From Chloroflexota bacterium (GTDB taxonomy: Bacteria > Chloroflexota > Anaerolineae > Anaerolineales > Villigracilaceae), in contig SXKT01000047.1 of assembly GCA_005778035.1 (NCBI GenBank), forward strand, positions 1 to 33,063: a stretch of DNA of 33,063 nucleotides. The letters run 5' to 3'. Every line of letters starts with the position of its first letter. Position 1 is the first letter of the stretch. Shown here piece by piece: positions 27,560 to 33,063 of the stretch. Position numbers and translations under genes: made by a program. A model generated the notes under the pieces. The model worked only from the letters and a program-made list of their open reading frames with translations, was not told the DNA's origin and did no database searches.

Positions 27560-27955
27560 GTGATGATGGAGACCAACAATGCCACTACAATCGATGAGTT
27601 TATCCTGCAATTTTCGCCTGAAGTGCAACTGATCCTGGAAAAAGTCAGGCGTGTGATCAAGGAAACCGTACCAGAGGCGGAAGAGAAGATCGCCTACGGG
27701 ATCCCTACCTTTACCTTCCACGGCAATCTAGTCCATTTTTCCGCCTATAAGAACCACATCGGTTTTTACCCGGCCCCATCGGGCATTGAAAAGTTTAAAG
27801 ATGCACTGGCCAAATACCAAAAAGGCAAAGGAACGATCCAATTCCCGATCAATGAACCGATCCCCTATGAATTGATCCGTGAGGTTACCGCTTACAGGGT
27901 GGAGGAAAATTTGCGCAAGGCGCAGGAAAAGATTAACAAGAAGGCTGCCAAGTGA
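27560..27955 (+). CDS. DUF1801 / YdhG-like (iron-chaperone-type) protein
   Basis: TIDEFILQFSPEVQLILEKVRRVIKETVPEAEEKIAYGIPTFTFHGNLVHFSAYKNHIGFYP. Confidence 0.85.
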   Translation: MMMETNNATTIDEFILQFSPEVQLILEKVRRVIKETVPEAEEKIAYGIPTFTFHGNLVHFSAYKNHIGFYPAPSGIEKFKDALAKYQKGKGTIQFPINEPIPYELIREVTAYRVEENLRKAQEKINKKAAK

Positions 27956-28998
27956 CCAAAAACCAGGATCGCCACGTTTGGATCGACCTTGCCAGGATCA
28001 TCGGTTCTTTTTTGGTTGTAATGATCCATGTCACATCCCCGATCTTGACCCGCTACCAACAGATCAGCCAACAAAGCTGGATGTCCGGCAACTTTTATGA
28101 TTCCATCGCCCGGCTGAGCGTACCGATGTTTTTTATGATCACCGGCGCACTTCTATTGGGAAAAACTGAACCATTACCCGAATACTTCAGAAAGCGCCTT
28201 ACAAAAGTACTGATACCGTTGGTGGCGTGGTCGTTGGTGTATTTCTTTTGGGCATACTGGGCAGATCAATCTGGCCTTACACTCAAGAGGTTGGCCAAAC
28301 TTTGGTATTCGCCAGCATATTATCACTTATGGTATCTGTATGCCTTGCTCGGCCTCTATTTGGTGATCCCCATACTACGGATGATCACCCTTCATAGCGA
28401 TGCATGGTTGTTGGGCTTGTACATCGCCCTTTGGTTCACCGCCTCAGGGATATTTCCACTGCTAGAGAAAACCCTTGAGATCAGCTTGTTGCCAGACCTG
28501 CAATTTGCCAGCGGTTTTGCCGGATACCTTGTAGCAGGGTATTTTCTATCAAAAACCCCACTCTCAAAAAGATGGGCCGCTTTTTCAGCCCTGCTCATGG
28601 TCTGTTCGGCTATAGGGACGATAGCGCTTACCTATATTGCCAGTTCCCAAAAAGGCCAATTCGTTGGAACCTATTACGAATATCTCAGCCCCAATATCCT
28701 ACTTTTGTCCACTTCTGCGTTTTATCTCGTCCGGTGGGCATCTTCCAACCTGCCAGCCCTTACAGGGCCATCTCACAAGGCAATTCAAACTCTTGCCTCT
28801 GCCAGCCTCGGCATTTACCTCGTCCACATCATCCCCATGACGTTGCTGGAAAAAGGAATGCTTGGCATTAGCCTTACCGCATGGAGCTTCAACCCGCTTT
28901 TCGCGATACCGGCAACCACCTTGGCAGTTTATTGTGCCAGCCTGGCGATCACCCTCATTCTTCAGCGCATCCCGCTCATCAACAAGATCGTGCCCTAA
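27952..28998 (+). CDS. Acyltransferase 3 family membrane protein
   Basis: WIDLARIIGSFLVVMIHVTSPI, VPMFFMITGALLLG; GTG start overlapping the previous stop. Confidence 0.85.
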   Translation: MTKNQDRHVWIDLARIIGSFLVVMIHVTSPILTRYQQISQQSWMSGNFYDSIARLSVPMFFMITGALLLGKTEPLPEYFRKRLTKVLIPLVAWSLVYFFWAYWADQSGLTLKRLAKLWYSPAYYHLWYLYALLGLYLVIPILRMITLHSDAWLLGLYIALWFTASGIFPLLEKTLEISLLPDLQFASGFAGYLVAGYFLSKTPLSKRWAAFSALLMVCSAIGTIALTYIASSQKGQFVGTYYEYLSPNILLLSTSAFYLVRWASSNLPALTGPSHKAIQTLASASLGIYLVHIIPMTLLEKGMLGISLTAWSFNPLFAIPATTLAVYCASLAITLILQRIPLINKIVP

Positions 28999-29069
28999 GG
29001 TTATCGGCCGGCTCAGCCATCCTTGGCGGCAACCGGATACCTCAATTTGCCATCAATAGAAAGGACATT

Positions 29070-29534
29070 ATGACAACCATCACCCCATTTTTATGGTTCA
29101 ACAAAGATTTGGCCGAAGCGCTGGATCATTACTCAGCCATTTTCCCAGACTTCCGAATCATCGAAACCCGCAACACATCCAATGGCCAGACGGAGGAACT
29201 TTTTACCGCCAGTTTTGAAATGGCCGGCCAAAGATTTATGGCTCTCAACGGCGGCCCCCATTTTACTTTCAACGAAGCCATAAGCCTGTTTGTGGAATGT
29301 TCTGGCCAGGAGGAAGTAGACCATTTTTGGAATTACCTTACCGATAATGGCGGCAAAGAGGAAAGATGTGGTTGGCTGAAAGACAAGTACGGCATCAGCT
29401 GGCAGATCATCCCCAAGGACCTTGGCAAACTGCTCGGCGACCCAGACGCGGCAAAGGCATCGCGGGTGATGCAAGCCATGTTGGCGATGAATAAGATCGA
29501 AATTGAAAAGTTATATATTGCATACCGTGGGTAA
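29070..29534 (+). CDS. VOC family / PhnB-like protein
   Basis: ORF 28881..29534; likely start MTTITPFLWFNKDLAEALDHYSAIFPD at 29070; GGPHFTFNEAISLFVEC, CGWLKDKYGISWQIIP. Confidence 0.88.
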   Translation: MTTITPFLWFNKDLAEALDHYSAIFPDFRIIETRNTSNGQTEELFTASFEMAGQRFMALNGGPHFTFNEAISLFVECSGQEEVDHFWNYLTDNGGKEERCGWLKDKYGISWQIIPKDLGKLLGDPDAAKASRVMQAMLAMNKIEIEKLYIAYRG

Positions 29535-29554
29535 AATAAGAGGCATCGAAACAC

Positions 29555-29597
29555 CCCTGCGAGTGTTACTTGAAGGCAGGGAATACACCTCGCGAGG
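29555..29597 (+). promoter_or_regulatory. Leader with two stem-loops, the second containing the Shine-Dalgarno sequence
   Basis: CCCTGC...GCAGGG (29555-29581) and CCTCGCGAGG (29588-29597) immediately upstream of ATG 29604. Confidence 0.4.
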
Positions 29598-29603
29598 AGC
29601 AAT

Positions 29604-30656
29604 ATGAAAGAAATTAAAGTGATCATGGTAGGGCTGGGTAACGTCGGCCAAGGTTTCCTTAAGATCCTGGAAACCGACCATGCCAGCCTGATGCAAAACC
29701 AGGGGCTTGATATTAAAGTGGTAGGGGTTTCTGACCTGCGTTATGGAAATTACTCTGAGCCCAATGGTTTTCAGGTCACATCATTGCTAAAGGCATTAGA
29801 AAACGGCAACCTTGAGGGAATGGGTAAAAAAGACGAAAGGTCCTCTACTGAAAACTGGATCAAGTCATGCGATGCCCAATTCCTGTTGGAGGCAAGCTTT
29901 ACCAATTTTACTAACGCTGAACCAGCCATCCAATATATGCGGGCGGCGCTTTCCAGTGGCAAGCATGTAGTAACCAGTAACAAGGGGCCGATCGCTCTTT
30001 TTTACTCTGAACTTGCCACCATGGCAAAGCAAGGCGGCTTACAGATCGGTGTTGAAGGCACTGTAATGAGCGGCACTCCCAGTATGGCGCTTGGAATCAA
30101 CACCCTAAAGGCAGCCGGGATCACCTCCATTCAGGGTATCCTCAACGGTACAACCAATTTCATCCTTACCCGTATGGAGCAAGGCAACAGTTACCAAAAC
30201 GCTCTTGCCGAAGCCCAAAAACTGGGCTATGCCGAAGCAGACCCCACCGGCGACGTAGAAGGATATGACGCTGCAGGCAAGGTGGTCATACTGGGTAATT
30301 TGGTAATGGATCGCCCCATCACCTTTGCGGATGTGGAACGAAAGGGCATTAGCGGCGTTACCTTGCAAGATGTGGAACTTGCCAAGGCCGAGGGGAAGCG
30401 TTGGAAGTTGATCGGCACGTTATCTATTGATAATGGAATTGTGAGCGCCAGCGTAAAACCAACCTTGCTGCCAACCGAAGATCCCTTGGCAAATGTTGGT
30501 GGCGCAACCAACGCCATCACCTTCACGACCCAACACATGGGCAAAGTCACCCTCATCGGCGCGGGGGCCGGCCGGGTAGAGACTGGCTTTGCCTTGCTGA
30601 GCGATATCCTCGCGATCTCTAAAACAAACGAACCATCCAATTGGAGGAAACAATGA
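29604..30656 (+). CDS. hom: Homoserine dehydrogenase (short form, no ACT domain)
   Basis: VIMVGLGNVGQGFLKIL, KHVVTSNKGPIALFYSEL, GILNGTTNFILTRMEQG, GYAEADPTGDVEGYDAAGKVVIL. Confidence 0.88.
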   Translation: MKEIKVIMVGLGNVGQGFLKILETDHASLMQNQGLDIKVVGVSDLRYGNYSEPNGFQVTSLLKALENGNLEGMGKKDERSSTENWIKSCDAQFLLEASFTNFTNAEPAIQYMRAALSSGKHVVTSNKGPIALFYSELATMAKQGGLQIGVEGTVMSGTPSMALGINTLKAAGITSIQGILNGTTNFILTRMEQGNSYQNALAEAQKLGYAEADPTGDVEGYDAAGKVVILGNLVMDRPITFADVERKGISGVTLQDVELAKAEGKRWKLIGTLSIDNGIVSASVKPTLLPTEDPLANVGGATNAITFTTQHMGKVTLIGAGAGRVETGFALLSDILAISKTNEPSNWRKQ

Positions 30657-31510
30657 GCGACCGAAAAAAGATCACCCTGCCTTACTTGTTCCAAAAAGTG
30701 CAAGATAAAGAGCCGATCAGCTGGCTTACCTGCTACGATTACCCCACCGCTTACCTGCAAGAACAAGCCGGTGTGGAAATGATCTTGGTGGGAGATAGCC
30801 TGGGCATGACCATGCTCGGCTACGACAGCACCTTGCCCGTAACTATGGACGATATGATCCGCCACGCCAGCGCCGTTCGACGAGGCGCACCTACCGCCTT
30901 TGTGGTTGGCGATATGCCCTATATGACCTACCAACCCAGCAATGAACTGGCCGTAAAGAACGCCGGCCGCTTTATGGCAGAAGCCGGCTGCGATGCCATA
31001 AAGTTGGAAGGTGGCGTTGCAATGGCTCCCCGCATCAAAGCCATTGTAGATGCCGGCATCCCCGCCATCGGACATCTCGGCCTCACCCCTCAATCAGTAG
31101 CCGCCTTGGGCGGTTTCCGCTTGCAGGGCAAAAGCGCTTCGTTGGCAAAAAAGATCGCAGACGATGCCAAAGCCCTGCAAGACGCTGGCGCTTTCGCCAT
31201 CCTGCTGGAATTGGTTCCAGACCGATTGTGCAAGCTGATCACCGAACAAGCCGAAGACTGCATTATTATGTCGCTTGGCTCTGGCCCCGATGCCCACGGG
31301 CAGCTGTTGATCTACCATGATATGTTTGGCCTGTATCCCAAATTCAAGCCGAAGATGGCCAAGGTATTTGGCAACGCGGGCGAGGTGATCCTCAATGGCC
31401 TTAAGAAATATGTCAGCGAAGTTAAAAGTGTCACCTTCCCTGCCGCCGAAAACTACTTCGGTATGCCAGACAACGAGTACGACGAATTAGTGAAACTGAC
31501 CAAGAAGTAG
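30653..31510 (+). CDS. panB: 3-methyl-2-oxobutanoate hydroxymethyltransferase (PanB) family protein
   Basis: EMILVGDSLGMTMLGYDSTLPVTMDDMI, VGDMPYMTY, AIKLEGG, IGHLGLTPQS; ATGA overlap with the upstream stop. Confidence 0.88.
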   Translation: MSDRKKITLPYLFQKVQDKEPISWLTCYDYPTAYLQEQAGVEMILVGDSLGMTMLGYDSTLPVTMDDMIRHASAVRRGAPTAFVVGDMPYMTYQPSNELAVKNAGRFMAEAGCDAIKLEGGVAMAPRIKAIVDAGIPAIGHLGLTPQSVAALGGFRLQGKSASLAKKIADDAKALQDAGAFAILLELVPDRLCKLITEQAEDCIIMSLGSGPDAHGQLLIYHDMFGLYPKFKPKMAKVFGNAGEVILNGLKKYVSEVKSVTFPAAENYFGMPDNEYDELVKLTKK

Positions 31511-31518
31511 GCCAGCCA

Positions 31519-32676
31519 ATGGATTTCGCGCAAAGAACACACCACTTACGGCCGGAAGGCGCATACCAGGTGCTTGCCAAGGCTGGCGAACTGGAAAGAG
31601 CCGGCAGGCATATCATCCATTTGGAGATAGGCCAACCTGACTATGCCACCTTTGAGAACGTCAGCAACGCTGGCATCGAAGCAATTAAAACCGGTAAAAC
31701 CCGTTATACCCCTCCCAGCGGCATCCCTACCCTGCGAGAAGCATTGGCGGAGGACGCGGGAAAGCGCCGTGGGATCAAGGTAAGCCCCGAGGAGGTTGTT
31801 ATCGGCCCCGGTGGCAAACCGATCCTGTTCTTCCCTACCATGGCCATCATTGAGCCAGGCGACGAGGTGATCTACCCCAACCCCGGCTTCCCTACCTATG
31901 AGGCAATGATCAAGGTCGCAGGTGGCATACCCGTCCCGGTACCCTTGCTGGAAGAGAACCAATTTTCCTTTGACATCAGCGTGTTCGACCGTTTGATCAA
32001 TAAGAAGACCAGGTTGATCATCCTCAACTCACCCAGCAACCCTACCGGCGGAGTTATCCCCCAGGCAGACCTGGAACATATCGCCGCTGCCGCCCTCAGG
32101 AACGATGCCTGGATCATGAGCGATGAACTCTACACCCGCATTGTGTACGATGGGCTCACAGCTCCCTCTATCGCCAGCATCCCCGGCTTGCAAGACCGCA
32201 CCATCATCGTGGATGGTTTTTCCAAAACGTATTCGATGACCGGGTGGCGCTTGGGCTACGGCATTATGCCCAAAGCCCTGGCCGAAAAAGTTGACCTGTT
32301 GCTAACCCATGCGGTTGGCTCCACCGCGCACTTTACCCAGTTTGCCGGGGTAGAGGCGGTAACAGGCCCCCAACACCGGGTAGATGAAATGGTAGAGGAA
32401 TACCAGCGTCGACGCGACGCCATCGTAAACGGTTTGAATAGCCTGCCAGGGTTCAACTGCCAAATACCACAGGGCGCTTTTTATGCCTTCCCCAACATCA
32501 CACAAACAGGCAGGTCCTCTTCCGAGCTTGCCAACCTGATCTTGGAAAAAGCCGGAGTAGCCCTGTTGCCTGGCAACTCTTTTGGAGATCGCGGAGAAGG
32601 ATACCTGCGCTTGTCCTATGCCAATTCTATAGAAAACATACGGCAAGGGATAGAACAGATCAGGGCTGTACTTTAA
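31519..32676 (+). CDS. Class I/II pyridoxal-phosphate-dependent aminotransferase
   Basis: LEIGQPDYATF, NSPSNPTGGV, SDELYTRIVYDG, GFSKTYSMTGWRLGYG. Confidence 0.93.
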   Translation: MDFAQRTHHLRPEGAYQVLAKAGELERAGRHIIHLEIGQPDYATFENVSNAGIEAIKTGKTRYTPPSGIPTLREALAEDAGKRRGIKVSPEEVVIGPGGKPILFFPTMAIIEPGDEVIYPNPGFPTYEAMIKVAGGIPVPVPLLEENQFSFDISVFDRLINKKTRLIILNSPSNPTGGVIPQADLEHIAAAALRNDAWIMSDELYTRIVYDGLTAPSIASIPGLQDRTIIVDGFSKTYSMTGWRLGYGIMPKALAEKVDLLLTHAVGSTAHFTQFAGVEAVTGPQHRVDEMVEEYQRRRDAIVNGLNSLPGFNCQIPQGAFYAFPNITQTGRSSSELANLILEKAGVALLPGNSFGDRGEGYLRLSYANSIENIRQGIEQIRAVL

Positions 32677-32694
32677 ACCCCAAACTACACTTAC

Positions 32695-32728
32695 CAAAAA
32701 ACTTGCGGTTAATTCCGCAAGTTTTTTT
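32695..32728. terminator. Bidirectional rho-independent terminator
   Basis: AAAAAACTTGCGG-TTAATT-CCGCAAGTTTTTTT. Confidence 0.88.
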
Positions 32729-32825
32729 AATTAGAAATAATGAAATTATAAAGGTACTAATGACACGCACCTGCCTTTTGCCGGATATGTATAATGTGTG
32801 TAGATTCACGTTTAAAGGAGTGATC

Positions 32826-33063
32826 ATGAAAAAGTTTCTCACTATTCTTTTGGCCTTGTTTATTGCGGTAAGTTCTACGTCAACCCCAGCCTTTGCGGCT
32901 GATCCTGTCGCAACAACCATTTACGGCACAATCTCTGCGATCAATACCGATGGAACCATTACCGTTACCGGAAGCGACGGTATCGCTTACTCAGTGATTC
33001 TGCTAATTGGCACAGACCCAGCCACTCTATTGGTTGGCAGCTTGGTCAAGCTAACCGGTACTA
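32826..33063 (+). CDS. Secreted protein, N-terminal fragment (signal peptide), truncated by window edge
   Basis: MKKFLTILLALFIAVSSTSTPAFAADPVATTIYGTISAINTDGTITVTGSDG...; preceded by AAAGGAG; open to window end, so absent from the ORF track. Confidence 0.7.
   Translation, partial: MKKFLTILLALFIAVSSTSTPAFAADPVATTIYGTISAINTDGTITVTGSDGIAYSVILLIGTDPATLLVGSLVKLTGT

Noticed and set aside
30227-31093. 288-aa minus-strand ORF opposite hom and panB
   Set aside because: Antisense to two strongly supported genes and spans their junction; no recognisable domain.

Overview
The window looks like a chromosomal segment of an anaerobic bacterium, plausibly Chloroflexota/Anaerolineae-like (inferred from gene content, not proven). 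Left to right it holds: (1) an edge-truncated minus-strand CDS missing from the supplied ORF track; (2) a decayed integron-integrase-like tyrosine recombinase; (3) a minus-strand mevalonate-entry operon (class II HMG-CoA reductase, archaeal-type HMG-CoA synthase, thiolase-fold protein, DUF35) whose thiolase lacks the recognisable catalytic Cys and His residues; (4) a GAF histidine kinase and EamA transporter; (5) dnaA with a structured upstream region; (6) small genes, including a NarL-type regulator with Asn at the phosphoacceptor position; (7) a potDABC-like polyamine ABC operon with a readable promoter, operator candidate and intra-operon hairpin; (8) an alpha-alpha toroid protein, Nudix hydrolase and DinB-like protein; (9) a trimeric [FeFe]-hydrogenase (HydABC/HndACD-like) downstream of and co-directional with a NitT/TauT-type ABC transporter, preceded by palindromic operator candidates; (10) a homoserine dehydrogenase / PanB-like / aminotransferase operon. 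The most interesting points are the thiolase-fold protein without catalytic residues beside HMG-CoA synthase and DUF35, the hydrogenase-ABC transporter unit with its operators, the D-to-N receiver, and the hom-panB-aminotransferase operon. No CRISPR array, rRNA, tRNA or intact mobile element was recognised. All homology calls are from motif reading, with no database search.
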